A stretch of DNA of 64,000 nt from Cyathus striatus (Eukaryota > Basidiomycota > Agaricomycetes > Agaricales > Nidulariaceae), in contig JAOVFP010000022.1 in the NCBI GenBank assembly GCA_025738555.1, forward strand, positions 1,798,001 through 1,862,000, written 5' to 3'. Both the position numbers and the translations under genes were made by a program. The first letter of the stretch is position 1. Every line of letters begins with the position of its first letter. The notes beneath the pieces were generated by a model. It saw only the letters and a list, made by a program, of their open reading frames with translations, ran no database searches and was not told the DNA's origin. Shown here one piece after another: positions 11,826 to 24,589 of the stretch.

Positions 11826-14613
11826 CTATGAACTGCCAGTTGCACGAGTAAGCTGTAACGGGCACACTTCACAAGCTGTGCTGCAGTTGAAGTAAGAGTA
11901 ACCAGTAAGTTCTTCCAGAGTTGAACTTCGCGCTTTCTCAAAAGCCTTCTGCCATAAATCCATGATGTCATGAGGACATTTTACTACCTATGAAACAGCC
12001 AGAGTTAGCTGTACCGTATACATATCAGAATTGAGTGATTGAGTACCTTAAACCAAGAGAACAAACAACGGTGAGAGAGATGAGTAAGTTGTTGGATGAA
12101 CATATCATTATCGTGGAATTCCTGAGCTTCAGATTTCAGACTCTTGAGTAGGTCTGGATGTGCGGTACTGAATACTTTGTTTATGTGAATCATCCGTTCT
12201 AATCTGCTCGTCCATGCTTCCAGAAATTCAGTCAGGTGTTTGATATTACATAACCTTCGGCAAGTAGTGAGCATATGGCAATATGTACCGACATATTCAT
12301 CTTGTGTGCAATAGAAGGGGCCAGAATATTCACTGTGAAATAGGAATGTTTCTACACATCTGGAAAGTCCGGTTATGTGACTAATGGCAAGTAGTGCCAT
12401 TTCTGCGGCTCGGTCTGCATCAGGACCTGTAATGTATCCAGCATCTTGCACAAGTCGGTGCATATAGTTGAATGGTATCTTGTCATCTCCCCAAATATTA
12501 AAACAGGCCATTACGATCATTTTTTTCACCAGTGCATCATTCTTGAATGACTGGAAGTATTGTAACCAAGTGGGAAAGGCAAATGATGTCATGAAATAGT
12601 CAATTTGCGCTGGTACACCACCGCGCTACGACAGTGAATGTGTCAAAAACGGTAAGCTGGCTGAAATATGTCAACATACATGTATCATCCAACATGCTGC
12701 TAATGTAGCGTAATACATTTCTTCGTCTGGGAGTGTTTCATACTTTAGAAGATTTCCACCGGCCCATGGCACCTTTAAGAATATTGCTGGATTATTATGC
12801 AGGCCAAGCATTTCAACAGCTGCTTTCAAACTTGGAGCATATAAATGTTGTTTAGACCCAGAAAAAAATCTGCGTAAAGCAGGATCGAAGGCAAGTAGGT
12901 CAGGTGGAGGAGAGCTTCTTCCATAGTGTATATACCAGTGAAAGCAGGCGTAAAGCCAACCAACTATAAGAATTAGATACATTGAATTTTAGATATTTTT
13001 GACATACCATGATCTTCATCCGTTTGATAGTTTGGGAGGCCCATAAGTACCAGACAGGATTGTGCAATGTCAGAGTGAAATTTCCGGACATTGATGTAGA
13101 ACATATCAGACCGCTTTCTTGTGGTTAAAAAGTCTTGAAATGATTTATGATAAAATGTTATTTCTAGATGCCGTCTAGTAGAATTCGATCCAATATTGAG
13201 TGAGACGAGAGAATGCAATTGATTTAGTGCAAGGTATGATTCTCCATGTGGGAGATCCAATAACTGGTCAATGACAAGTAGCAGCCTATTTTGATTACGG
13301 AGTACTTCCCTCGTAATATCTGAGGAGAAGCTTAGGACATGCTTGCTCATAAGTTTTCCATCAGCTCTATTCTCGCGACCTAGTTGTTTTATGGCAATAA
13401 TATACCCTAACACTTTAACAGTTCTCATCGGATAGGGGACTCTCAACATTATCTCTCGATAAAGTAGGTCAAGATCTGCAAGGGGGGAGGTATTATCGCG
13501 ACTATCCCGAATTCCAAGCACAATTTCAAGCTGTGAAGCAGGATTGTGATCTGGACTTGATACAAACTTGAGAACCGTTGCAGAGTATATAAATTGACAA
13601 GATGAACGCTGAACAAGTTTTTTGATGGCATCTGGAGATGGCCAAGGTCGCGGAACGGATTTGAGACACCTTCGAAACCTAGGATCATTGAGGATCCGAG
13701 TAAATCCACTTTCCAAAACTGTCCGAATATCCTGGGATACACCCGGAATGCGATCCAAGGAGACAACTTGTGTGGCGAAAATAATTTCTTTGGTATCGAA
13801 CACCTCTCGTATATGGAGTTCGGGTCGACTGGTAATGAAGATGCCAAGGGGAAATCCCTCGTATCGCACAGCTTTTGCTAGTAACTTCAAAATAGCAACC
13901 TGCATATTTTCATCTTCACACTCGTCTAATCCGTCAATAACAATCGCCTTGATAAGGAGTCGATCTATCGGTATGGTGCAGCATGGCTCGAAGATGAGTC
14001 TTCGAAATTGATCCTCCAGAGACATATGAACAATCTGTGGATTACGCTCCACTTCTGCCAGTATATGCTGTCCCAGATCCTTGTTCACCATCGAAAGCTG
14101 ATATGCTATGGTGGTAAACAGCTTTTCAGCATTGTTTCTATCAGATGTTCCTCTTCGGAAGAAGAAGCTAGCTCCCAAATTTCCTTCTGAAGATGCGTCG
14201 TGGCAAACGGACCGCGCAATGCAGGATTTTCCAGATCCTGGCGGTCCATGAAGGAACATGATGCCAGTTTCCTTGTCGGTAATTTTAATCCACTCGTTAA
14301 TATCGCCGAGGAGCTGTGTCCGCGTGTCCGGATGGCATTTTGGGGCGTCGTATTGGTCCTTCGAATCATGGGATGCACCTCGGGCCATAAACTGAGAAAG
14401 CCATTGCAATCCTGATGGAAATGATAAGCGTGGCTGGTTGCTAGGTATATATTTGCCACCACGCACCTGATACTCCGTTTTGAATTGCTTCACAAATCGC
14501 AGGTAATTAGTAAGTATTGAGGGGCATGTTTAAAGTCACCTCGCACCAGTGAACTCATTGAAATTTGCCTGATTTATCGAAAAGTTCGATGCGCTGCTGA
14601 AATAATTTGACAT
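11826..14613 (-). CDS. NACHT-domain NLR-like protein, copy A (apparently intact)
   Basis: This is a STAND-type ATPase of the fungal NLR-like repertoire. The ATG at 14613-14611 opens a short exon (MSNYFSSASNFSINQ) ending in a GTGACT donor at 14539. The main exon follows to 13008, then exons 12963-12680, 12625-12047 and 11987-11826 (TAG). Three introns are 45-60 bp with GT-AG borders. Seen in order: Walker A FLHGPPGSGKSCIAR, sensor-like GASFFFRRGTSDRNN, Walker B IKAIVIDGLDEC, and IFITSRPELHIREVF. The rest is a helical NACHT-associated region (HKSFQDFL). No WD40, ankyrin or TPR repeats follow. Instead there is an unrecognised C-terminal region ending in a Cys-rich tail (YFNCSTACEVCPLQL). In known family members ATP binding switches the sensor; the ligand here is unknown. 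The join of exons one and two is uncertain. Confidence 0.8.
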
Positions 14614-14667
14614 GATGACAGTGTGGGGATGTTCTTTCGTGTACACGGCGGACGTCTATGTAACGTC

Positions 14668-14676
14668 TATATATAT
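14668..14676 (-). promoter_or_regulatory. Candidate TATA box of NACHT copy A
   Basis: A TATATATAT run lies 55 bp upstream of the NACHT A start codon. The related gene at 58199 has TATATAAAG at the equivalent place. Position and conservation support a core promoter; no transcript evidence is available. Confidence 0.4.
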
Positions 14677-14679
14677 GAT

Positions 14680-15480
14680 ATGGATCCGGTACCAATTACG
14701 AGGCGATCACGGCATGCAGGGTAGCTTCTGGCAACAACTTGAATGCACAGCTTATGTTTCATGTTTCCACGGTGATATTCTCGTCGAGAAGTGTCTGTTT
14801 AAATGCATTGGATGCAAATTTCGAATGGAAATAGGGTAGGAATACACGGGCCCTAACTTTAAACTTCGGGTGGGCGGGACAAGCGGACGAGGATTGAAAT
14901 ATTGAACAGTCGTGATGGAAGCCTTGTGTGCCGTGGCTATAAATCCAGAAAGCGAGTTGTTTTGGTTCGAAGTTTCAGTTATTAGAGTATTATAAATATA
15001 GCCGATTGTAACTTGGGAGATTTTTCAAGAAAAACGTCGTGAACTTGGCTGGAACTTGAAAGTGCACTGTTGGGCAACTGTTAGGCCCAAGTTAAACAGA
15101 AGCATTTGCGCTTGCCTGTTTACGCTCTGTTTGCGCTGGTGTTTATCTAACAACGGCAGGTGAACCAAACAAGGCTGTCTGACGGGTTCTGCGCGCTTCA
15201 CGGCGACGCCCAAGCTATTAGAACCTCAAATCTATCCACAACTCTCTCTTAATGCACCTTATAATTATCTCGACTTTTCTTCAAAATTCCTTTCAAACGG
15301 ATACTGCGGACGGATAAATTCCCGGGTCAAAGCTGAAATAGTATATTATCAATTTATTATAGCAATATTGTGGTTCGGGACTTAACTCCCCCGTAAATGT
15401 TTAAACGCTCAGGTTCGTTCTCAAGCAACCTCACATATAAGAATGATCTATACTTTCTTTCTTTCTTTCAGAACATAACT
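14680..15480. other. Intergenic region between divergent NACHT and P450 genes
   Basis: No gene recognised. It should hold the two divergent promoters. A CT-rich stretch (TTTCTTTCTTTCTTTC) and ATATAAG occur 50-60 bp before the P450 start at 15495. Confidence 0.4.
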
Positions 15481-15494
15481 CCTCTTAACATAAA

Positions 15495-16405
15495 ATGGCG
15501 CTGACCCCAGATGTAATACTCATCTTCCAGCAACTTCCCATCCCCACTCTTATCTTCTTGGCAACATACTTCCTTGCAAGATCTCCCCCAGTAACGCCAT
15601 GGATACCCTGCTTTCTCCCTGCATGGCTCCTCGCTCCCCTAGCTACACTGCTCTCTTTCTCAGTTTGTGTGTTCATCTATATCCAACTAAAGGAATATAG
15701 ACATAAAAGGGAGGCAGAATGTATGGGTGCGCGTATGGCTCCTTGTCTACAGGGAACGAAGATGGGGAACATGGATCAGATGAGGTTGCTGATGAAATGT
15801 TGGCGGGAGGAGTACCCTGGTTCGTTTTTGCATTCCTTTCTTGAGTGAAGGATGCTGATTGTATGTATAGGAGACAGAATATGGGAAATAATGAACCAGT
15901 ATGGATATGCTGTCGACACACATATTCTTTAGTTGATAATATTGTTACCATTGAGCCGGAATATGTCAAGATTATTCTTTCTATGGATGCCAAGAGTTAT
16001 GTCAATGGTAAGTGTCTGTGTGCTGTTTCTGCTATAGTTCTTTCTGAATGAAGTTTGGCAGGTGAACGATTCCGATTTGCATTCCATGATGTGTTGGGGG
16101 ATGGAATCTTCAATGCTGATGGTACGTCCTTACTCACACTATACGTGATTTGCGAGCTGACAAGATGCGCAGGTGACATTTGGAAGTGAGCCTTCATTTC
16201 TGCTCCGCTAGCGTTCTCCTTCAATCACCAACACTCTTTCCAAATGTCCATCGATAACCAATCCCACAGATTCCATCGTTCCATCTCCTTCCCCTTCTTC
16301 ACCCATGCATGAATCAGCAACTTCATGCTCTTTGAGCAGTCTGCGACAGATGTGATATGGCTGATTAACGAGAGGATGGAGACTGGAATGGCAGTTAATT
16401 TTCAG
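15495..16405 (+). pseudogene. Cytochrome P450, 5' half, copy C (truncated)
   Basis: The ATG at 15495 begins an N-terminal region with two hydrophobic stretches (LIFLATYFLA; LLAPLATLLSFSVCVFIYI), as expected for an ER-anchored P450. Exons read as 15495-15821, about 15871-16004, 16062-16121, 16173-16186 and 16271-16405, with short GT-AG introns. The third and fourth exons carry FAFHDVLGDGIFNADG and GDIWK; the last carries FHRSISFPFFTHA. One base shift occurs in the second exon (near 15925, THIL/LVDNIVTIEPEYVK). A TGA lies where Arg is expected after FFTHA. The gene stops after the FxVNFQ region; from about 16545 the DUF6535 fragment begins, so the haem domain is absent. This is the only copy here with the amino-terminal exons. 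Confidence 0.75.
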
Positions 16406-16559
16406 GTTCGTCGTTTCGTACCTTTCGCTTTCTAGCTATGTATACATTCTTCCTCCTTCCCTGCATATCTTCCTTCTTCCTTCATTGATGACAATATCCT
16501 TTCCCTCCCCTTCCCGCTACTCATTCCTTTCCCTCCCTTTCACATTGTCCCCTGCATTC

Positions 16560-17850
16560 CATATGCAGGCAGACATCTCAAGGTAGTAGTTCTGTGCATC
16601 TCGGTGCAGGATGAAGTCACTGTTCAGATGATTTATAGCAAGGAGGGAGAGGATGTCCCTGTGTAGTGGATCAGATTCCACATGAGGGAGGCATGCAGGC
16701 CATTATTCCACCTGTGGAAGTGGAGTGGCCAGTCGAAGCTATCCATCTCCCCACTTGTCGAGGATTCGACTTTTTCATCCCCAGGCATGCGGAACAGAAC
16801 ACAGAGAGCATAAACAGCAACATTCACTATGTAACATCCACACCTAAAGGCAACCCACTGCAACTCACGAATTGAATTGCACACACTTATATGTTGCCCA
16901 TCCTTGGACTCAGCCTCTGGACCAGATCCATCCCAGGTATCTCACCAGCAGAGGAGGTGTCATGACCATGCCCCTTTGCCTGACTTGGCAGTGGAGTACG
17001 AGAGTGTGACTGTGGAGAAGCAAGGGGTGAGTATGAGATGAAAGCGGAGAACGAGAACTCAGGGGGTAGGACTTCAGCTTCAGCTTATGTGCTGTGCCCC
17101 TGGGATTCCTGGTCCTGGATTTTGGAGTAAGGGCAAGCCCTTCGGAGAAGACAAGAGACAGAAGACAAGAGGTGTAACTCAAGTCAGATGAAAGGGCAAG
17201 GACATAGTTCAATATGAAACTGAAGACTAAAGTACAAATCAAGTACTACTTAAATACTAGAGACTCGGAGTAAGTAAAGGCCACTGGCTAAGGCCAGCGG
17301 AGAAGTATGGTCAGGGTAGGTGTATGTAGAATGAAGACTAAAACTAATTAAACATAATAAAACATGTTGGAGAAGTGAGCACGTATGGCAGTGTAAAGTG
17401 AAACTGATAGTAGCACACTTAAGAATGATAAGTGACTCACTATAAGATGTATACTACATTACTGAGGGGATAACTCAGTAGAACAGAAGAAAGGAAACGA
17501 AAGTAATCTATGTACAGTAATCAATAAGTAATATTAAGAGCATAAGCAAAGTTCAGAGTAAGCAAAAGAAAAGGCGGAGTAAGGGACTAGGAGTTCAGAG
17601 GTAGGCGATATGGGATATGACAGGAGGATCTTCCACATTTTATCCTCGTACCACAACTGAGAGAGGTACTATTTCTTTGTATTCGCCACTGTATCTTGGA
17701 TATCCATGAGGACATATGGTAAGTTGGCAGCAGAGATGGGGGTATGGGTTTTTAAGGTCAGAAGAGGAAGGGGAGGAGGATGTGGTAGAGCTGGAGGAGC
17801 TGATGGAGGAGATTGGGGAACCCAGTGTTATAGTAAGTGCCAACCTACTC
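16560..17850 (-). pseudogene. DUF6535 fragment, copy C, split by a solo LTR
   Basis: Bases 16560-16957 match the DUF6535 tail around 7510-7900 (SSTSGEMDS, HFHRW), and 17623-17850 match around 7975-8180. Together they are a contiguous piece of the DUF6535 gene once the 665-bp LTR at 16958-17622 and one copy of its 5-bp duplication are removed. Both ends are truncated and the frame is broken. Confidence 0.8.
16958..17622 (-). mobile_element. Solo LTR of Gypsy family G1
   Basis: A 665-bp sequence beginning TGTCATGACC and ending GATATGACA. It is flanked by perfect GGAGG target duplications at 16953-16957 and 17623-17627. It matches the LTRs of the G1 element at 25352 in reverse orientation. It has lost its internal region by LTR-LTR recombination. 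Confidence 0.93.
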
Positions 17851-18282
17851 CATACATAACTAAACTCAGAAACACCATCAGGAACAACTAATCCTTCCTC
17901 ATCTAAATCGATATGATGCTACATGGCACCATAGCATGATAATATTTGGAATTCCTCCACATCACTAATCCATCAGACAAATATACCCAGGTATCTGAAG
18001 GAATATGTACCCATATAGCAACAATGTCAATGTTTCTATAAACAAAAACTGTAAGTAATCAGATAAAGGGTACAGCAGATAGGGGTACCCATTGATAACA
18101 GCCTTCAAATACCTCATCTCCTCCATCCCTTCATACATATATGTAGGTCATTTCTTTGGCCCTGCCTTGGAAGGACCTCCTCACAGAAGTTTTGATCAAC
18201 TTCAGTGTGTTAAGTGAGGAAGTATATGCAGAAGATGAGAGTTACTACTCTATATGCATGTGTAAGCATCGAGTAGAGAACC
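17851..18282. other. Unannotated spacer
   Basis: No gene recognised. The part at about 18205-18230 (GTGAGGAAGTAT) resembles the last bases of the window (63976 onward), so it belongs to the same duplicated neighbourhood. Confidence 0.35.
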
Positions 18283-18945
18283 TGTCATATCCTGTATCAC
18301 CTACCTCTGGACTCCTAGTCCCTTACTCCACCTTTTCCTTTGCTTACTCCAAACTTTGCTTATGCTCTTAATATTACTTATTGATTACTGTACATAGATT
18401 ACTCTTGTTTCCTTCCTTCCATTCTACTGAGCTATCCCCTCAGTAATGTAGTATACATCTCATAGTGAGTCACTTATCATTCTTAAGTGTGCCACTATCT
18501 GTTTCACTTTACACTGCCATACGTGCTCACTTCTCTGATGTGTTTTATTATGTTTAATTAGTTTTAGTCTTCATTCTATGTATGCCTACCCTGACCATAC
18601 TTCTCTGCTGGCCTTGGCCAGCGGCCTTTACTTACTCTGAGTCTCCAGTATTTAAGTAGTACTTGATTTGTACTTAGACTTCAGTTTTGTATTGAACTAT
18701 GTTCTCACCCTTTCATTTGACTTGAGTTACACCTCTTGTCTTCCATCTCTTGTCTTCTCTGAAGGGCTTGCCCTTACTCCGAAATCTAGGACCAGGAATC
18801 CCAGGGGTGCAGCACATAAGCTGAAGCCAAAATCCTACCCCCTGAGTTCTCATTCTCCACTTTCGTACTATACTCACCCTTCGCTTCTCCATAGTCACCC
18901 CCTCATACTCCACCACCAAGTCAGGCTAGGGGCACAGTCATGATA
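18283..18945 (+). mobile_element. Solo LTR of Gypsy family G1
   Basis: A 663-bp LTR beginning TGTCATATCC and ending TCATGATA (terminal CA mutated to TA). GAACC target duplications lie at 18278-18282 and 18946-18950. It is in the opposite orientation to the solo LTR at 16958. Confidence 0.93.
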
Positions 18946-19735
18946 GAACCAAGAAGTAGGTGAGGTACTGTATTACAAGCAGCAATGAGCACATTTAACA
19001 CCTCATTCTTTGCTAGTAATGAGCAACAATCAGCCTTCACACTCCTAAAGCAAAATAAAAACATACTGAGAAACAGTAAGCAAGCGATCCAATGATGTCT
19101 CTCTGCATGCTTCACTCTATTCCTCTGCTGCCTGCTCAAGCACCGTATCTAAACATGTCTTCTTAATGCACATATGCACCTTTGCATTATCCTTGAATAC
19201 CTCTAAGAGAGGCTAGAACCACCCCTGATACTCATGAGTGGTTGTTACTTCTTGTGCTAAATGGAACACTGGCATGGACTTTGAAGTGGTGGGGAGGTAG
19301 GAGAGGGAAGTGCTTGAAGGGCAGTGGGCTGCACTGCCTAAGAAGACTGCAGAGCCCATTTCAAGAGAGTGTGTAGCTGCTAGCACAATGCTGCATTGTG
19401 TCCTGTGTAAGATAATGTAAGCACTGGATATAGTAGGATTGTCGATGGGTAAGTGTAAGGCATGGAAAGCAAGAAGAAAATATAAGACCAACAGTGGGGA
19501 AGCACAAGAATGATACGAAAGCGAGAAGGGGAAAGGTACATGTAGTGAGAAAGTGAAAGTGAAAGAAAAGACAAGATACAAACCTGAAAATCAGCCACCA
19601 TCCTATTCTCCATCCTCTCATTGATCAGCTGGATCACATTTGTCATTGAAAGCTTGAAGTTGGTGATTTGCATGCAAGTGAAGAAGGACTGGGAGAATGG
19701 AGTGATGGAATCTGTGGGTCATTGGTTAGCCTAGG
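18946..19735 (-). pseudogene. Cytochrome P450 fragment, minus strand
   Basis: On the minus strand, 19735-19560 corresponds to the FHRSI...QLINERMENRMVADFQ region and about 19040-18970 to the I-helix region (LLAKNEVLNVLIAACNT). The parts between are scrambled. The frame is broken and both ends are missing. The adjacent solo LTR marks its 3' limit. Confidence 0.6.
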
Positions 19736-19806
19736 GCTGGCCATTTGGAGGAAGGTGTGGGGGTAACATGGGAAATGGTGGACAGTACTTGTAAATGAGG
19801 GCAGAT

Positions 19807-22800
19807 CTACAGCTGAGGACAGTCAAAGTCAACAATTTGTGTAGCACTCCAATGAGATTTTTTTGTGAAAAACTACCTTCAGATTTAGATTCAGAAACCT
19901 CAAAAATGCCCAAAAAAGCACTTTACAAGTATTTCTCATGACTTTTTTATGTGGCCAAATTTTTTGGACAAAAAATCGAATTGTGTGTACCCCTTTGAGA
20001 GCATGGGAACATGATTATGATACAAGTCCCTATGTGCTAATGCAATACTAATGACTCAATTGCCATCATTGCCTCCTTTGATACACTCTGATGTTGCTTT
20101 TGCTGTCATACTGCCCATTCAGCAGCCTTACCTTTCAATCCCATCTGATAAGCACTCATAAAGCACCATGTTTGATTGATGAAATGACAGATAACATCAA
20201 CAGGGCAAGCATCAAGATAATGAATTGCAGTGTCTTTAGCTGCCTGAAATGACTTTTTCTCAGCTTCATGGTAACAATATTTACACCAACCCCAATATTA
20301 GAACTTTTGATAAGTCATTATTCTTTTATAACTCAGTTTCTTACCATTTCAATAGGGTTTAGCTCACAGTGGAACTTTGGTAAGAAGATGCACTTGTGTC
20401 CTGCATCTGTTATCAAAGTTTCAATCATAGAAGGCTGGTTTTTGAAGTCATCTTGATGGCTAAGAAGGTGTGCCATACAGCATTTTTGACTTTCAAATGG
20501 ACACACAGGTGAGCATTTTGCACACAGTCCACTAACATCAAACCCTCTTTCCTCCAGAACACATTTTAACCCCTTTGGAGCACCATTTGGCATCTTTATA
20601 GCTTGTGGCTTACCATGAAATTCAGCTGCTTCATTTGTCAAGGGAATTATAGTATCTTTTTGTACACACTGCTTTCCCCCATCTGATTTATTCATGTCAA
20701 ATGCTTTTAATGCATCAGGGGAAGGGCAGCATGTGCTGATGACTGATCAAAGATAAAAAGTGCCTGCTTTCCTGGATGTGCAAGTTCAAATACTGTGATA
20801 GCATACTTTATCTGCTCAATTAGTTGTTTGGTGTCCCACCATGGATCACCATCCACCCCAGGAAATATAATTTTTCTTGCATCATGTGTAATGTTTCTGC
20901 TCTCATTGAAGACAACAAGATGGCCATTCTCTGGGTTTAAAAAATCAGACACATGAATGAGCTGACCACATCCTTTCTTTCAAATTGGCTGCCCTCCCAC
21001 TGGTTTTATCCTACATAATACATTTACAATCAGTAAGTATATTTTACATGTGATAGACTATTTTACCAAGCATGACTGGGCTGATCATTGGCATGAAAAC
21101 AGCTTTCATCATGAAATAATGGAATAATCTCTTGCTCTCCTGGTGCAAGCAAAGGTGCCACCCTTGTTAGTTCAGGCCCTTCAAAATGTGCCATGTGTGA
21201 TTCATATTTTGCCATCAAAGGTAAGAACTCATTGTCTTGATAATTCACCACATCAGGCCACTCATGGCCATCCATGTAAACTCCTTTCCTAATTATAGAG
21301 TACTGCCATCCAAGTCTAATGAGCCAATGGCACCCAGTTTGAATACTTATTAGCTTAGCTGGTGTTATCCCCATTTCAGGAAAGATGATCTCATTTACAT
21401 GTGAAATGAGTGCTTTCAGTGTCACCTTCCCATTTGAAAGGTTATTTAAAAACTGTGTGACCCATGATTGAATAGACTCATTATGCAGCCATAAGCAAGA
21501 CATGCAGTAGCTGCCACGAAGCTCCTTCAGCAACTCCTCAAATATTTGATAGTGTTGTGCAAGATCTCTAACATGCCTAGAAAACCAAGTCCCTTTCCCT
21601 TCATGCCACTGTTCAGCAATTGATTTGCTAGCCTGTATTCTTGAGAAGCCTTTAATGCATAAAGTGGCAAAGTTTGCAAGTATCATAAGCTGGTTTAATT
21701 GTGAGTGAGTGAGTTTGCTGCTATTCTTTTTCACTTCAGCTTTTATCTTGTCTTGCAAAATATCCCAGGGCTGAGGTCTATCATTTGGATTATATATATT
21801 CTTCTCGAGTTCATCCTTCCATACCTCACCATTGAAATCATCAAGCACTGGGACAGCAGCAATATCAGCTTCAATTTGCACAATAAATTCCCTATTAGCA
21901 TCAACAATTCATTCAAACTTGAGGTGCTGATGAGAATTGACATCTGATGCAGTGGGGGAATCACCAATGACATGGGTGAGATTATTATCTGATACAAAAG
22001 GTGATACTGGTGGCTGTTCATTGGATAAATCTGGGCTTTGTGAAGCTCATCATGCAAGAGGCTTTATATTCCCCCTGGAGGGAGGTGCCTCATCAGAGCT
22101 GCTATTTAATGATATGACCTCATGGTCATCAATAGCAGAATTGCTCGATTGTGGAGCAAGAGGTTTCAGGAATGAATCAAGCCTGGTTTGTCCTGCAAAT
22201 GTCTTTTTGTAACAGTGTTGTGTATGAGCTGACTTGCTCATAATGTCTGGACCTTTAATATATTTTTTAGGGTGCTCTAATGCTTGTAAGAATTATTTTT
22301 ATTGTGAAAATTGTGTGCTCACCTTTTCTTTGTGCTTCCTTCAGCTTTAACAAATATGGCAATCAGTCACCATTACCATTGTTGTCAAGTCTCTGTGCCA
22401 TATCAATCAGAGCATCTGTAAGGATCTCATCATTCAATGGATCCTTATCAAGTGCATTCTCATCATCAGAGTCTGTCACTGTGGTGTCCTCCTTCCTCCA
22501 ATCCACTCGTGTGCTGTCCAAAATCACTGGCAGCTCCTCATCTGCAATATCTGCATGCATTTGATTCATCAAATGCACACTCATATCACTTGACACATCT
22601 GAAGGAGATAGAGATGCCTGACTGCTATTCCTCAAACCAAGTAAATTGGTTCTTTGTTTCTTTGGTGAATGACCTTGAGGTTTACTCATGCTGGTAATGG
22701 GATCAGTAGCAGTCTTGGAACTCAGTAGTTAGTATACCCAACTTCTCAGTGAGTGATAGCAAATATATCTCATTGTCCTCAATAGCAAACATAGCTTACA

Positions 22801-23161
22801 GTCATCATTGCATGTGTTTGTCAGCATTGATGAACCACAAAAGTCAACTTTTATTTTATTTTTTACTCAACACCCACTGTACAAGCAGACTTAATACTTT
22901 TTAAATAGTAAATTCATAACAAACAGAAGCCTTTGACAATTTTTCTGAGTATTATGCTAATTATTTGCATGTGGTCAAATTTTTTGGGTATAAAAAAATC
23001 AAAACCTAATTTTAGAAAGAACTGCTTGTAGGAATCTAGGAATCTCATGAAACTGGTATGGATTGAAAGCTCTTTGATATATCTTTCAATCCTGAAGAAG
23101 TCTGAGGTAAAAAAAAATCATCTATTTTTTTTTTGCTGATTTTGACTGTCCTCAACTGTAG
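19807..23161 (-). mobile_element. DDE transposon with terminal inverted repeats
   Basis: The left end CTACAGCTGAGGACAGTCAA and the inverted right end (CTACAGTTGAGGACAGTCAA read on the minus strand) form imperfect inverted repeats of about 27 bp bounding 3.36 kb. The only gene inside is the minus-strand transposase. A subterminal motif, TGTGG(C/T)CAAATTTTTTGG, occurs near both ends in the same orientation (19951 and 22971). The target duplication is not clear: the right flank begins TA, the left flank ends AT. Confidence 0.75.
20037..22689 (-). pseudogene. DDE superfamily transposase
   Basis: The minus-strand start at 22689 opens an acidic Ser-rich N-terminus (SKPQGHSPKKQR). Exons follow around 22241-22050, 21881-21063, 20995-20707, 20695-20333 and about 20280-20037 (TAG). 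The catalytic triad residues are recognisable: D in PLFHDESCFHAND, D in ALFIFDQSSAHAAL, and E in FHCELNPIEM. A CxxC..CPF..CC cluster precedes the last catalytic residue. In-frame TGA codons stand at Arg positions, for example QPI-stop-KKG and EWAV-stop-QQ, and a frame change occurs near 20700, so this copy is probably inactive. It would cut and paste the enclosing TIR element. Exon borders are approximate. Confidence 0.7.
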
Positions 23162-23819
23162 TATAACCAGAATATCTGAGTTGTTTTCAGACAGGGGGGG
23201 CTATTGCACAGTAGATAAGCATTTGATATCAGTATAGTTCAATTAACTTACATCTTCAAGCATTGAAATGAATGTCTGTTAACGCTCTGTAAACTTTTCT
23301 CACTATTTTAGATTCTGGCACAACAATGACAACACACATCCACAGTGTCACTGTCTTATTATGTAATAATTGTTCATCTGAAACTTTTTGATCTATTTAA
23401 TTGCAAAAGCACCTTTAAAAACCATGCAGGAGCACTGTAGAGTGTGTAAATGAGTATAATTTTACAGAAAAAATCCAAAATGGGACTGAAAATAGATGGA
23501 TCCAAAAATGTTGGATGCCCTGTCTCAGACTGCCAACCTACCATCCCCCACATACCAAATCTGACATGTGACCACCCCTTGATTTTACAAGCTGCATTTG
23601 CCTAGATCACATGACCCGATATCATGAAGATAACAATATCAAATCTAGCTGTACACACAGCAGTGCACTATCTGTGTTTGCTCTCCCCCTTGCACCTGTC
23701 CCCTCCCACACTTTCCTCTGATGCTAACACCTCCAACCCTCTCTGAATACCACTATTACGCATCAAGAACTCAAGATTGTTGGTACTGTGCACTACCAAG
23801 AGCCACTGAACACCACAGT
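23162..23819. other. Spacer without recognised gene
   Basis: Low-complexity and unique sequence between the DDE transposon and the next solo LTR. No ORF or repeat that I can name. Confidence 0.4.
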
Positions 23820-24470
23820 TGTCACAACCATGCCCCTAGCCTGACTTGGTAGCAGAGTAAGAGAGGGTGACTATGGAGAAGTAAAGGGTGAGTATAAGAT
23901 GAAAGTGGAGAATGATAACTCAGGGGGTAGGACTTTGGCTTCAGCTTATGTGCTGCACCCCTGGGATTCCCAGTCCTGGATTTTGGAGTAAGGGCAAGCC
24001 CTTCAGAGAAGACAAGAGACAAGAAGACAAGAGGTGTAACTCAAGTCAGACTAGAAGGTGAGAATGTAGTTTAATACAAAACTAAAGACTAAGTACAAAT
24101 TGAGTGCTACTTAAATACTAGAGACTCGGAGTAAGTAAAGGCCAGCAGAGAAGTATAGTCAGGATAGGCATATGTAGAATGAAGACTATAACTAACTAAA
24201 CATAATAAAACATGTCAGAGAAGTCAATGTGTATGGCAGTGTAAAGTGAAACAGATAGTGGCACACTTAAGAATGATAAGTGACTCACTATGAAATGTAT
24301 ACTACATTACTGAGGGGATAGCTCAGTAGAACAGAAGAAAGGAAACAGAAGTAATCTATGTACAGTAAGCAATAAGTAATATTAAGAGCATAATCAAAGT
24401 CTGGAGTAACAAAGGGAAATAGCAGAGTAAGAGATGAGAGGTCCAGAGGTAGACAACATGGGATATAACA
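23820..24470 (-). mobile_element. Solo LTR of Gypsy family G1
   Basis: A 651-bp LTR in minus orientation (TGTCACAACC to GATATAACA). It is flanked by ACAGT duplications at 23815-23819 and 24471-24475. Confidence 0.93.
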
Positions 24471-24589
24471 ACAGTTCACACTAACTAATCTCTCCATAAG
24501 TTTTCTTCTTCAATTTTTCTCTTCAATTCATTGGTACTCTTACTGTTTCAAGTCATGGCTGTCTTAGTGGTTGATTGCTACCACTAAGC

